Of a DNA stretch of 64,000 nucleotides, positions 44,038 through 55,070 are shown piece after piece. Location: the NCBI RefSeq assembly GCF_000384475.1, contig NZ_ARWB01000001.1, positions 2,460,176-2,524,175 of the forward strand, written 5' to 3'. The first letter of the stretch is position 1. Each line of letters starts with the position of its first letter. The translations under genes and the position numbers were made by a program. Under the pieces are notes generated by a model, which was not told the DNA's origin, made no database searches, and worked only from the letters and a program-made list of their open reading frames with translations. Source of the DNA: Methylopila sp. M107. GTDB taxonomy: Bacteria > Pseudomonadota > Alphaproteobacteria > Rhizobiales > Methylopilaceae.

Positions 44038-45012
44038 GTGTTCTCCCAGATCTTCTTCATCCTGAACGATCCGAAGGCGATGACCGCGGTCCTCGCCGCT
44101 GTCGCGGCGTTCGCGACGGTGCTGACGCTCGCCATGCCGATGCTGGCGACCAACCCGCTCCAGAAGCGCATGAAGTCGGTCGCAACGGAACGCACGCGCA
44201 TCCGGCAGCGGGAGCGCGAGCGGCTGGCGCGGGGCGAGCGCAAAGGCCTGAAGATCGAGTCCAAGGCCTATATGCAGAACATCGTGAGCCAGTTCGACCT
44301 GGCCAAGCACCTCGGCACCAACGACGCCAAGGAACGCCTGCAGATGGCCGGCTATCGCGGCCCGAGCGCGATGACGACCTTCCTGTTCTTCCGTCTCGTC
44401 GCGCCGATCGGCTTCCTGATCGTGTCGCTGTTCTACCTGTTCCTGATCGACGATTTCGGCATCGGCGGCATCGCGTCGTCGGGCGCGGCCGTGTTCATGA
44501 CCTATCTCGGCATCAAGGCGCCGGAGCTGTTCCTCAAGAACCAGACGGGCAAGCGGCAGGCGTCGATCACCTCTGCCTGGCCGGACGCGCTCGACCTGAT
44601 GCTGATCTGCGTGGAATCCGGCATGTCGGTCGAGGCCGCGTTCCGCAAGGTCGCGGACGAGATCGGCTCGCAGTCGGTGCCGCTCGCCGAAGAGCTGACG
44701 CTCACCATGGCGGAGATGTCCTACCTGCAGGACCGCCGTCAGGCCTACGACAATCTCGGCCGCCGCACGGGCCTCGAATCGGTGAAGTCGGTCGGCACGG
44801 CGCTGATCCAGGCCGACAAGTACGGCACGCCCGTCGCCCAGGCGCTGCGCGTTCTGAGCCAGGACAGCCGCGACACCCGCATGGCGCTCGCCGAGAAGAA
44901 GGCGGCCGCCCTGCCGCCGAAGCTCACCGTGCCGATGATCCTGTTCTTCCTGCCGGTGATCTTCGTCGTGATCCTCGGTCCGGCCTACATCCAGGTCTCG
45001 GCCATCCAGTAA
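44038..45012 (+). CDS. tadC: Pilus inner-membrane platform protein TadC
   Basis: A 324-residue GspF-type partner of TadB, starting at GTG. It carries WPDALDLMLICVESGMSVEAAFRKVADE and ALIQADKYGTPVAQALRVLS (quoted in parts: DALDLMLICVESGMSVE; GTALIQADKYGTPVAQALR), the T2SSF signatures, and a C-terminal hydrophobic pair. AAGGACC lies upstream. It ends the cpa run and converges with the M42 peptidase gene. Confidence 0.92.
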   Translation: MFSQIFFILNDPKAMTAVLAAVAAFATVLTLAMPMLATNPLQKRMKSVATERTRIRQRERERLARGERKGLKIESKAYMQNIVSQFDLAKHLGTNDAKERLQMAGYRGPSAMTTFLFFRLVAPIGFLIVSLFYLFLIDDFGIGGIASSGAAVFMTYLGIKAPELFLKNQTGKRQASITSAWPDALDLMLICVESGMSVEAAFRKVADEIGSQSVPLAEELTLTMAEMSYLQDRRQAYDNLGRRTGLESVKSVGTALIQADKYGTPVAQALRVLSQDSRDTRMALAEKKAAALPPKLTVPMILFFLPVIFVVILGPAYIQVSAIQ

Positions 45013-45022
45013 AGCCTCAGCC

Positions 45023-46186
45023 TCAGCCGCTGCGCGCCGGAAGCTGGTCGCTCGGCTCGATGTCGGGCTCGGCGGGCGCGGTCGGCTGGTGCGGGAAGCC
45101 CTCGATGGTGCCGAGGGGCTTGGCGTCGCGCTTGATGTCGATCGGGCTCGTCACATAGGCCGTCATCAGCTCGGCGAGCGAGCGCAGCGCATGCATGTGG
45201 ATGCGCTCGTAGCCGTGGCTGGCGTCGACCCCGAAGGTCGCGAGGGCGGTCCGCACGTCCGCGCCGGCCTCGATGGCGGACGCGCTGTCCGAGCGGTAGT
45301 AGCGGAACACGTCGCGCTGGTGGCGGATGTCGTTGTCGCGCGCGAGCCGGATGAGCTCGTGGGTCAGGTGATAGTCGAACGGGCCGGTCTGGTCGGCCAT
45401 GCCGATCGTCACGCCGAACTCGTCCGACGCCTGTCCCGGCGCCGTGGTGCCGTTGTCGATCGTGACCATCGCGGCGACGTCGTGCGGCAGCACGGCCGCA
45501 GCCCCGACCCCCACCTCTTCGGCGATCGACAGCACGAACCAGGTGTCGACCGGCGGCATTTCGCCCGACTCCACGACCGCCTTCAGGGTCGAGAGCAGGA
45601 TGGCGACGCCGGCCTTGTCGTCGAGATGGCGCGACACGATGAAGCCGTTGTCGAGGAACTCGGCCTGGGTGTCGATCGCCACGACGTCGCCGACATGGAA
45701 GCCGAGCCGGTTGAGGTCATGGACGTCGCGCACCAGCGCGTCGACCCGGACCTCGACGTGCTGCCAGCCGGTCGGCTGGGTGTCGACCTCGTCGGCATAG
45801 GTGTGGCCGGAGGCCTTCAGCGGCAGGATCGACCCGCGATAGGCGCCGAGTTCGGTGAAGATCGTGACGCGCGCGCCTTCCGCGAAGCGCGCGGACCAGT
45901 TGCCGATCGGCACGATCTCGAGCCGCCCGTTGGGCTTCAGCAGCTTCACCTGCGCGCCAAGCGTGTCGAGATGCGCGATCAGCGCGCGCGACGGATCTTT
46001 GACGCGCCCCTTGAGTTTCGCCCGGATCGCGCCCCGACGCGTCACTTCCGGCTCGACGCCGAGCCGGACGAGCTCGTCCACCACCGCATGGGTGATCGTG
46101 TCGGTGAAGCCGGTCGGGCTCGGGATTTTCAGCAGGCCACGCAGCTGATCGGCGAGATAGTCGATGTCGACGTCGAGACGCGGCAT
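45023..46186 (-). CDS. M42 family peptidase of the NAGGN osmoprotectant system
   Basis: A 387-residue metal-dependent hydrolase. M42 marks are KIPSPTGFTDTI, ALIAHLDTLGAQ (metal His-x-Asp), SRHLDDKAGVAIL, LSIAEEVGVGAAA with the catalytic Glu pair, and VTIDNGT. FRYYRSDSASAIEAGADVRTAL and DASHGYERIH near the end match the subgroup linked to N-acetylglutaminylglutamine amide synthesis. It may recycle or trim the dipeptide. The synthetase and amidotransferase lie 4-8 kb away on the same strand rather than next to it. Confidence 0.88.
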   Translation of the reverse strand: MPRLDVDIDYLADQLRGLLKIPSPTGFTDTITHAVVDELVRLGVEPEVTRRGAIRAKLKGRVKDPSRALIAHLDTLGAQVKLLKPNGRLEIVPIGNWSARFAEGARVTIFTELGAYRGSILPLKASGHTYADEVDTQPTGWQHVEVRVDALVRDVHDLNRLGFHVGDVVAIDTQAEFLDNGFIVSRHLDDKAGVAILLSTLKAVVESGEMPPVDTWFVLSIAEEVGVGAAAVLPHDVAAMVTIDNGTTAPGQASDEFGVTIGMADQTGPFDYHLTHELIRLARDNDIRHQRDVFRYYRSDSASAIEAGADVRTALATFGVDASHGYERIHMHALRSLAELMTAYVTSPIDIKRDAKPLGTIEGFPHQPTAPAEPDIEPSDQLPARSG

Positions 46187-46275
46187 GGATCCTCGTAGGG
46201 GCTGGAGGGGCGAATCCCGGGGAAGCCCGCTTAGCACGGACGGGCGCGGTGTTTAACCGGGGGAGAAGATTGGCC

Positions 46276-46563
46276 TCAGACGTGCCGCCGCAAGTCCCTG
46301 GAGCGATGCAGGATGCGGACGACAACGGCGTCTGGACCGTCGATCAGGTACAAGAGCGCGTGGGCAGCGTGAACGTGGATGCGGAGGGGAGGCCGAAATT
46401 CGCTTCGCTCGCGACACATGCGCGGCTGCGACGCTATCAATTCGAACGCAGCGCGAAGCTCTGCTGCATATCGCTCCGCCTGTCGTGCGCCGAACATCTC
46501 GACGCCATAAAGGTAGATGTCGACGAAATCACGCTCCGCCCGCGCGCTGAGCCTATAGCTCAC
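46276..46563 (-). CDS. parE: ParE/RelE family toxin
   Basis: A 95-residue toxin of a type II toxin-antitoxin pair. YRLSARAERDFVDIYLYGVEMFG at the N-terminus and DAVVVRILHRSRDLRRH at the C-terminus are typical of ParE, which poisons DNA gyrase (RelE relatives cut mRNA). Its start overlaps the antitoxin stop by 11 bases, so translation is coupled. Target class is inferred from similarity only. Confidence 0.88.
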   Translation of the reverse strand: MSYRLSARAERDFVDIYLYGVEMFGARQAERYAAELRAAFELIASQPRMCRERSEFRPPLRIHVHAAHALLYLIDGPDAVVVRILHRSRDLRRHV

Positions 46564-46807
46564 GCGAATCGACGCCGGCCCGGGCGCGAGCGTCGGCCAT
46601 GATTTCGTCCATCGTCCGCGTACTGACGCCGCTCGCCAATCCTTCGTCGATCAGCTTCTGGACGTCCTCGATCCATTGCCGACGTTCGCGATCCTTCCGG
46701 ATGAGGTCGCCGACATAGTCGCTGACGTCGCCGAACTCGCCTTCGCGCGTCTGGCGTTCAGCCCAATCCTTCAGGGGATCGGACAGCGAGATCGTAACCG
46801 TGGCCAT
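46553..46807 (-). CDS. parD: ParD-like antitoxin
   Basis: An 84-residue antitoxin. The N-terminal ribbon-helix-helix TVTISLSDPLKDWAERQT is the DNA-binding and dimer part. GEFGDVSDYVGDLIRKDRERR matches ParD-type (CopG-like) antitoxins, followed by a helical toxin-wrapping tail. GGAGAAGCGGC precedes MATVTI, so the longer frame is rejected. It should repress its own operon. Confidence 0.88.
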   Translation of the reverse strand: MATVTISLSDPLKDWAERQTREGEFGDVSDYVGDLIRKDRERRQWIEDVQKLIDEGLASGVSTRTMDEIMADARARAGVDSREL

Positions 46808-46895
46808 GCCGCTTCTCCGTCGGAGATCATCGCATGGGTGGCAGCCCGCCTCCAGCCCCGGCCGCATTCCTGCGGGCCGGGGCCTTCAGCACGGC

Positions 46896-49193
<2,298 letters not shown>

Positions 49194-49227
49194 TCATTAT
49201 ATTAATTCCGATTTCCTGATTGTGACG

Positions 49228-49242
49228 ATAAGCTGAGCTTAT
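49228..49242. promoter_or_regulatory. Palindrome overlapping the oxyR start codon
   Basis: ATAAGCT-G-AGCTTAT has perfect seven-base arms and ends inside the oxyR ATG. The position suggests OxyR autorepression, as is usual for LysR-type genes, although the spacing differs from the classic T-N11-A box. Confidence 0.45.
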
Positions 49243-50161
49243 GAAAAATGTCACCTTCAAGCAGTTCCGCTATTTCGAGGCGCTCGCCCGGCACGGCCAT
49301 TTCGGGCGCGCGGCGGAAGCTTGCTCGATCTCGCAGCCGGCTTTGTCGATGCAGATCAAGGCGTTCGAGGAAGAGCTCGGTTCGGCGCTGTTCGAGCGCG
49401 ACAGGCGCCAGCTTCGCCTCACAAGCTTCGGCGAGGAGATCGCGCTCAGGGCGCGCGAGATCCTGCGCACGCTCGACGATCTGGAGGGGTTTGCGCGGGC
49501 TTCGAAAGGAGGACTGGTCGGGCGGCTCAGGATCGGCGTGATCCCGACCATCGCGCCCTATCTGCTGCCGAGCCTGATCGCCGACCTCACCCGGCTGCAC
49601 CAAGGCCTCGACCTGCACGTCCGCGAGACGCTGACGCCAAAACTCGTGCAGGAGCTGAACGAGGGCCGCCTCGACGCCGCGATCGTCGCCCTGCCTGTGT
49701 CCGAGCCGTCGCTCGCGGAGGCCGCCCTGTTCACCGAAAGCTTCGTGCTGGTGCGGCCGCGCCGGGACGAGGGCCGCCCTGTCCCCGATCGCGAGGCGCT
49801 GCGCGAGATGAAGCTGCTGCTGCTGGAGGAAGGCCACTGCTTCCGCGATCAGGCGCTCTCTTTCTGCAACAGGCCGTCCCACGCCCAGCCGCGCGACCTG
49901 CTGGACGCAAGCTCGCTCTCGACGCTGGTCCAGATGGTCGAGGCGGGACTTGGCGTCACGCTGGTGCCGGAGATGGCGGTTGCGGTCGAGACGCGCTCCG
50001 CCTCGGTCTCGGTCGCGCGCTTTGCTGCGCCCGAGCCGTCCCGGACCATCGGCATGGTGTGGCGCAGGACCAGCCCGCTCGCAAAGCAGCTGCTGCAGAT
50101 CGCCGAGACGGTGTGCCAGTCCGCCGGCGCGTCGCGGCGGGCGGCGGCGTACTTGGACTGA
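49241..50161 (+). CDS. oxyR: Hydrogen peroxide-inducible regulator OxyR
   Basis: A 306-residue LysR-type regulator. The N-terminal winged helix reads FKQFRYFEALARHGHFGRAAE and SISQPALSMQIKAFEEELG (in parts). The redox pair Cys200 and Cys209 lies in EGHCFRDQALSFCN, equivalent to Cys199/208 of E. coli OxyR, so the protein should sense peroxide by disulfide formation. It is divergent from katG, its usual target. Confidence 0.95.
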   Translation: MKNVTFKQFRYFEALARHGHFGRAAEACSISQPALSMQIKAFEEELGSALFERDRRQLRLTSFGEEIALRAREILRTLDDLEGFARASKGGLVGRLRIGVIPTIAPYLLPSLIADLTRLHQGLDLHVRETLTPKLVQELNEGRLDAAIVALPVSEPSLAEAALFTESFVLVRPRRDEGRPVPDREALREMKLLLLEEGHCFRDQALSFCNRPSHAQPRDLLDASSLSTLVQMVEAGLGVTLVPEMAVAVETRSASVSVARFAAPEPSRTIGMVWRRTSPLAKQLLQIAETVCQSAGASRRAAAYLD

Positions 50162-50198
50162 TGGTCAACGCTGAACGCGGAGCGCCAGAACCACCGCC

Positions 50199-50297
50199 GT
50201 CATCCCGGCCGAAGCGCCGGGATCCATCTCCGGTACCGGATCAGATGTGTCGGATGGCGCGGAGTTAATGGGCCCCGGCACTTCGGCCGGGGTGACG
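50199..50297. repeat. Palindromic element (GTCATCCCGGCC type)
   Basis: GTCATCCCGGCCGAAG at the left is mirrored by CTTCGGCCGGGGTGAC at the right, with GCGCCGGGATCC and GGGCCCCGGCA units within. It fills the gap between oxyR and the convergent synthetase gene. Confidence 0.65.
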
Positions 50298-50320
50298 CGA
50301 GGCGCGTGACGCGACAGGCC

Positions 50321-52051
50321 TCACCCCAACCCCACGCGCCGCACCGCCGCCGGCATCGACAGCGGGAACAGCAGGTCGATGAAGCGTTCCGCGGTCGGCT
50401 GCGGCTCGTGGTTCGCGAGGCCCGGGCGTTCGTTGCACTCGATGAAGGCGTAGGCCGGCTGGCGCGGCGACGTCACCATGAAGTCGATGCCGCAGACGGG
50501 GATGTCGATCGCGCGGGCGCATTTGATCGCGGCCTCGACCAGCGCATGGTGCACCTCGCCGGTGACGTCGTGGATCGTGCCGCCGGTGTGCAGGTTCGCG
50601 GTCTTGCGCACCGCGATGATCTTGTTCTCCGGCGGCACGTCGTCCATCGCAAAGCCCGCCTTCTGGACGCAGCGCTCGGTCTGGCCGTCGATCGGGATCG
50701 AGCTTTCGCCGCCGGTCGCGGCCTCGCGGCGGCGCGACTGCGCCTCGATCAGTTCGCGCACTGTCTTCCGGCCGTCGCCGATCACCTGCGCCGGGCGGCG
50801 GATCGCGGCCGCCACCAGCTTGAAGTCGATGACGATGAGGCGCAGGTCCTCGCCCTCGACCATCTCCTCCACCACGACGCGGTCGCAGAACGCCCTCGCG
50901 TGCTCGATCGCGGCCTCGAGGTCCTCGATCGTGTCGAGCCCGACAGAGATGCCGCGTCCCTGCTCGCCGCGCACAGGCTTCACGACGACCTGACCGTGTT
51001 TGTCCAGGAAGGCTTTCAGCTTGTCCGGGTCCCCCGCCTCGATCTGCTCGGGCGTGACGACGCCGGCCTTCGCGACCGCGCGGCGGGTGACCGCCTTGTC
51101 GTCGCAGATCGACATGGCGACGCCGGTGGTGAGCTCGGAGAGGCTCTCGCGGCAGACGAGCGACCGGCCGCCATGGGTCAGGCGGAAGAAGCCGCCCTCG
51201 GCGTCGGTGACGTCGACCCCGATGCCGCGCCGGCGCGCCTCGTCCACGATGATCTTGGCGTAGGGGTTCAGACCCTCGACGCCCGGCTCGCCGACGAACA
51301 GGCGCTCGTTGATGGAGTTGCGGCGCTTGACCGAGAAGGTGTAGCGGCGCTCGAAGCCGAGCTTCTCGTAGAGCCCGATCGCGAGATCGTTGTCGTGCAT
51401 CACGGAGAGATCCATGAACGCCGCGCCGCGCTCCTTGAACAGCTCCGCGAGACGCCGCACCAGCGTCTCGCCGACGCCGGGGTGGCGGGCCTGCGGGTCG
51501 ACCGCGAGGCACCAGAGCGACGAGCCCTTTTCCGCGTCGCCGAACGCCAGCACATGGTCGACGCCCGTGACCACGCCGATGATCTCATGGGTGCGGACGT
51601 CCTCGGCGACGAGATGGACGAGCGTCTCGTCGTCGCGGTGGCGCTCGTAGAAGTCGGGGCGCGCCGAGACCATGTGGCGGGTCGAATAGATCCGGCTGAT
51701 CGCCTCGATGTCCTGCGCGGTCGAAAGCCGGCGGACATGGAAGGCGCGGTGGCCGCGCTTCGACGGCTCGTAACCGCCGAGGTCGAGGCGGAACATGTGG
51801 CTGGGGTCGAGGAACAGCTCCAGCGGCGCCTGGGCGATCAGCACATGCGGATCGTTGACGTAGCAGGCGATATCGCGCTGGTCCGCGCCTTCCTCGCGCA
51901 GCGTCTCGGCGAGCGCCTTCGGGTCCGCGAAGGTCTGGCCGAACAGAAGCCGGCCCCAGCCGCAATCGACCGCGCAGTCGGGACGCATCGCGCCGGGGCG
52001 CGGGGACGGTTCGGCCGCTGCAGGATCGCGCTCCGCGAGGGCTGCTGACAT
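50321..52051 (-). CDS. ngg: N-acetylglutaminylglutamine synthetase (GNAT plus ATP-grasp)
   Basis: A 576-residue two-domain enzyme for the osmolyte N-acetylglutaminylglutamine amide. Residues about 105-270 form a GNAT acetyltransferase (VDPQARHPGVGETLVRRLAE; NDLAIGLYEKLGFERRY). The rest is an ATP-grasp ligase (VVKPVRGEQGRGISVGLD; FIECNERPGLANHEPQPTAERF in parts). It would acetylate one glutamine and join it to another. GAGAAAGG precedes MSAALAERD. It follows the amidotransferase gene by 58 bases in one operon. Confidence 0.93.
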   Translation of the reverse strand: MSAALAERDPAAAEPSPRPGAMRPDCAVDCGWGRLLFGQTFADPKALAETLREEGADQRDIACYVNDPHVLIAQAPLELFLDPSHMFRLDLGGYEPSKRGHRAFHVRRLSTAQDIEAISRIYSTRHMVSARPDFYERHRDDETLVHLVAEDVRTHEIIGVVTGVDHVLAFGDAEKGSSLWCLAVDPQARHPGVGETLVRRLAELFKERGAAFMDLSVMHDNDLAIGLYEKLGFERRYTFSVKRRNSINERLFVGEPGVEGLNPYAKIIVDEARRRGIGVDVTDAEGGFFRLTHGGRSLVCRESLSELTTGVAMSICDDKAVTRRAVAKAGVVTPEQIEAGDPDKLKAFLDKHGQVVVKPVRGEQGRGISVGLDTIEDLEAAIEHARAFCDRVVVEEMVEGEDLRLIVIDFKLVAAAIRRPAQVIGDGRKTVRELIEAQSRRREAATGGESSIPIDGQTERCVQKAGFAMDDVPPENKIIAVRKTANLHTGGTIHDVTGEVHHALVEAAIKCARAIDIPVCGIDFMVTSPRQPAYAFIECNERPGLANHEPQPTAERFIDLLFPLSMPAAVRRVGLG

Positions 52052-52109
52052 CGGTCGGGCCTTTCTCAAATCACTTCAACTCGGGCGCGCAAGGCGCGCG
52101 CCGACAGGT

Positions 52110-53882
52110 TCAGACGCCGTGGGTCTGCAGCCAGACCTCGAGCAGCGCGCACTGCCAGAGCTCGGACCCCCGGAGCGGCGTGATGTGCGCCGCAGGATCC
52201 TCGAACAGCGTGTCGAGATACTCCGCCCGGAACAGCCCGCGCTCTCGCGCCGCCTGACTGCCCAGAGCGTCCCGGACCATCTCGAGCGTCTTGCCCTCGA
52301 GATACTTCAGGCCCGGCACCGGGAAGTATCCCTTCGGCCGGTCGACGATCTCCTTCGGCACGATCTGGCGCGCAAGATCTTTCAGCACGCCCTTGCCGCC
52401 GTCGGCCAGCTTGTGCACGCCGGGGATGCGCGCCGCGAGCTCGACCAGTTCGTGGTCGAGGAACGGCACGCGCGCCTCGAGCGAATGCGCCATTGTCATG
52501 TTGTCGACCCGCTTCACCGGATCATCGACCAGCATGACGGTGGAATCGAGGCGAAGCGCCTTGTCGACCGCGTCGTCCGCGCCGGGGAGCGCGAAATGCT
52601 CCTCGACGAAGGCGCGCGCGCTGTCGGCGCCCTTGTAGTCCGCGGAGATCTGGCTGTTCAGCGTCGCGTTGTCCCGGTCGAAGAACGCCTTGGCGTAGGC
52701 CGCGACCGGATCGTTGGATTCGGCGACCTTCGGGTACCAGTGATAGCCGGCGAAAATCTCGTCCGCGCCCTGTCCCGACTGCACGACGGTGACGTATTTC
52801 CGGACCTCTTCCGACAGCAGGTAGAACGCCACGCAGTCATGGCTCACCATCGGCTCCGACATCGCTTGGATCGCGCCCGGCAGCGCGTCCAGCATCCGGC
52901 TTTCCTCGATCGTGATCTTGTGGTGCTTGGTGCCGAATTTGTTGGCGATGATGTCGGAATATTTGAACTCGTCGCCTTCCTCGCCGCCCTTGGCCTCGAA
53001 GCCGATCGAGAAGGTCTCGATGTGGTCGTGGCCGAGTTCCGCGAGCAGCGCGACGACGACGGACGAGTCGACGCCGCCCGACAGCAGCACGCCCACCGGA
53101 ACGTCGGCGATCATGCGGCGCTTCACGGCGGTGCGCAGGCTGTCATGCACCTCGCCGCGCCAGTCCTCGAAGGTCTTGGCGATGTCGGCGGCCGAGCGCT
53201 CGTAGGAGACGCTCCAGTAGATCTCGTCCTTGGTGCGCCCGTCCGGCTCGTAGATGCGGAGCGTCGCGGGCGGAAGCTTGCGAACGCCCGACAGGATCGT
53301 GCGCGGCGCCGGCACCACCGAATGGAACGACATATAGGCGTTGAGGCCGACCGGATCGATCGACGTGTCGACGCCGCCGGCCGCGAGCAGCGACGGCAAC
53401 GACGACGAGAACCGCACGCGGCCGGCGCCTTCGGACAAATAGAGCGGCTTGATGCCGAGACGGTCGCGCATGAGGATCACGCGGCCCGTCTCGCGCTCGT
53501 GGATCGCGATCGCGAACATGCCGAACATCTTCTTCGGCAGTTCCGTCCCCCACTCCTTCCAGCCCTTGACGATCACCTCGGTGTCGCCGTCGGAGAAGAA
53601 GCGGTGGCCCTTGGCCTCGAGCTCGGCGCGCAGCTCCTTGTGATTGTAGATGCAGCCGTTGAACGCGACGGTCAGCCCGAGCATCGGGTCGACCATCGGC
53701 TGCTCGGACTTTTCGCTGAGGTCGATGATCTTCAGCCGGCGATGGCCGAAGGCGACGCGCCCGCGGGCGACGATGCCTTCTCCGTCAGGACCGCGCGGGA
53801 CCATGCATCCCGACATCTTCGCCACTGCCTCAACCGAGGCCGGCTGGCCGAGAAAGGTCGCTTCGCCGCAGATGCCGCACAT
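52110..53882 (-). CDS. asnO: N-acetylglutaminylglutamine amidotransferase (asparagine synthase family)
   Basis: A 590-residue class II glutamine amidotransferase. Met is followed directly by the nucleophile Cys2 (MCGICGEATF). The glutaminase half includes RGPDGEGIVARGRVAFGHRRL and FNGCIYNHKELR. The synthetase half has the PP-loop LLSGGVDSSVVVAL near residue 270 and SGQGADEIFAGYHWY. It would amidate the C-terminus of N-acetylglutaminylglutamine. The frame upstream of MCGIC is rejected because Cys2 must follow Met. Confidence 0.93.
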   Translation of the reverse strand: MCGICGEATFLGQPASVEAVAKMSGCMVPRGPDGEGIVARGRVAFGHRRLKIIDLSEKSEQPMVDPMLGLTVAFNGCIYNHKELRAELEAKGHRFFSDGDTEVIVKGWKEWGTELPKKMFGMFAIAIHERETGRVILMRDRLGIKPLYLSEGAGRVRFSSSLPSLLAAGGVDTSIDPVGLNAYMSFHSVVPAPRTILSGVRKLPPATLRIYEPDGRTKDEIYWSVSYERSAADIAKTFEDWRGEVHDSLRTAVKRRMIADVPVGVLLSGGVDSSVVVALLAELGHDHIETFSIGFEAKGGEEGDEFKYSDIIANKFGTKHHKITIEESRMLDALPGAIQAMSEPMVSHDCVAFYLLSEEVRKYVTVVQSGQGADEIFAGYHWYPKVAESNDPVAAYAKAFFDRDNATLNSQISADYKGADSARAFVEEHFALPGADDAVDKALRLDSTVMLVDDPVKRVDNMTMAHSLEARVPFLDHELVELAARIPGVHKLADGGKGVLKDLARQIVPKEIVDRPKGYFPVPGLKYLEGKTLEMVRDALGSQAARERGLFRAEYLDTLFEDPAAHITPLRGSELWQCALLEVWLQTHGV

Positions 53883-53906
53883 TCGAAAAATCGTCCCGAT
53901 TGTTGA

Positions 53907-53921
53907 GTTGTGCACTGCAAC
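53907..53921. promoter_or_regulatory. Dyad upstream of asnO
   Basis: GTTG-TGCACTG-CAAC with an inner TGCACTGCA pair lies 25 bases upstream of the asnO start, where a repressor or activator could sit. No osmoregulator gene is nearby. Confidence 0.3.
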
Positions 53922-54033
53922 GTAGGACGCCGCGGCCGGAAATCGAGTCCCGACCGCCCCGGAGGCATGGCCAAATGACAGGCGCCGCCGTTCGTCACAC
54001 ACAGGCGAACAATGCGGAAATCGTCGCGGAGCT

Positions 54034-54483
54034 TCAGGTTGAGGTCGAGTTCGGGAAGCAGGACGAGACCGTCATCGGGTTGTCGGCGAGCTGCTTGATC
54101 AACTGCGGGACGGCCGTCGCGAACTTGTACGTGATGGTGATCTTGGAGAAGCCCGCCGCGCCGCCGCAGGTTGCGGCGGTGTCGATCGCGACGTTGGCGT
54201 CGGTCAGCGGGAGCTTCCAGTTCGACGCCAGCGACAGCGCGAAGGTGCGGGTCTTGGCGGCGTCGCGGACGCCGGAGGCGGAACATTCCGTCTGCGGCAG
54301 CCCGATGCAGCGCGACGCCATGATGGCGACCTCGGACATGGACTGGCGCGTCCACAGCATCCGGCCGAACTCGACGCTGCCGAGCAGCGACAGCAGCAGC
54401 GGGATGACGATGATCGAGAACTCGACCGCCGTCGCGCCGCTCGCGTCGCCGCGAAACCTCCAGGAAAGGCGGCGCGCCTTCAC
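54034..54483 (-). CDS. tadE: TadE-like pseudopilin
   Basis: A 149-residue minor pilin. The leader ends in DASG and is followed by ATAVEFSIIVIPLLLSLLGSVEFGR, the TadE motif with its Glu at position five. The C-terminal part has four cysteines (CIGLPQTEC, TAATCGG, SSCFP) that may form disulfides. The start is GTG overlapping the stop of the next upstream gene (GTGA), so the long in-frame extension is rejected. CpaA from the cpa cluster would process it. Confidence 0.85.
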   Translation of the reverse strand: MKARRLSWRFRGDASGATAVEFSIIVIPLLLSLLGSVEFGRMLWTRQSMSEVAIMASRCIGLPQTECSASGVRDAAKTRTFALSLASNWKLPLTDANVAIDTAATCGGAAGFSKITITYKFATAVPQLIKQLADNPMTVSSCFPNSTST

Positions 54484-55070
54484 TGCACCTGGACCATCGT
54501 CTGGGCGAAGATCCGGCCGGTCGGCGCGAAGCTGTAGGAGCCGAGGAAGGAGGTGAACTGCCGTGCGGCCGAAACCACCACGAACTTGCCCGCATAGCCG
54601 CCGGACGGGCAGGCCGCGTTGCAGGTCATGACGGAGCCCCACGTCACCGTCGCGCCCGAGACGCTCGGGCAGTAGCAGCTGTCCGCGGCGGATGCGGTCC
54701 CGGCGCGCGACGTCGCGCTGTTGAGCGTGGTCGAGGTCGTCCCGGCGTTAACCGTCGCGACGCCCGTCACGACGGTAAGGCCCTGCGCGCCCGAGGCGAG
54801 CTTGGAGATCGCGTCCGACAGCGTGGCGGAGCCCGACGACGAGGCGCCCGAGGCGTTGGCGAGCGCGTAGTTCGCGCCGGCGCTGACGGCGGAGTTCAGG
54901 CCGAACTGGGCGTAGAGCGACGATCCCATGTCGAGCGTGCCGGCGAGGATGAGGCCGAAGACGGGGGTCAGCAGCGCGAATTCGACGGCCGACGCGCCGC
55001 GCCGGTCGCGGGCGAGGCGGCGCGTCGTCCCGACCGCGTCCGCGAGAAGAGGGAGGCGTCGAAAAATCAT
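54480..55070 (-). CDS. Second TadE-like pseudopilin (TadF position)
   Basis: A 196-residue minor pilin with leader ...RDRRG, then ASAVEFALLTPVFGLILAGTLDMGSSLY, the TadE/TadF pattern (in parts ASAVEFALLTPVFG, LDMGSSLYAQFG). The C-terminal domain is Ser/Thr/Ala-rich with a CYCPSVSG and CNAACPSGG cysteine set. It overlaps both neighbours by four bases, so the three genes form one coupled unit. It occupies the place of TadF. Confidence 0.85.
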   Translation of the reverse strand: MIFRRLPLLADAVGTTRRLARDRRGASAVEFALLTPVFGLILAGTLDMGSSLYAQFGLNSAVSAGANYALANASGASSSGSATLSDAISKLASGAQGLTVVTGVATVNAGTTSTTLNSATSRAGTASAADSCYCPSVSGATVTWGSVMTCNAACPSGGYAGKFVVVSAARQFTSFLGSYSFAPTGRIFAQTMVQVQ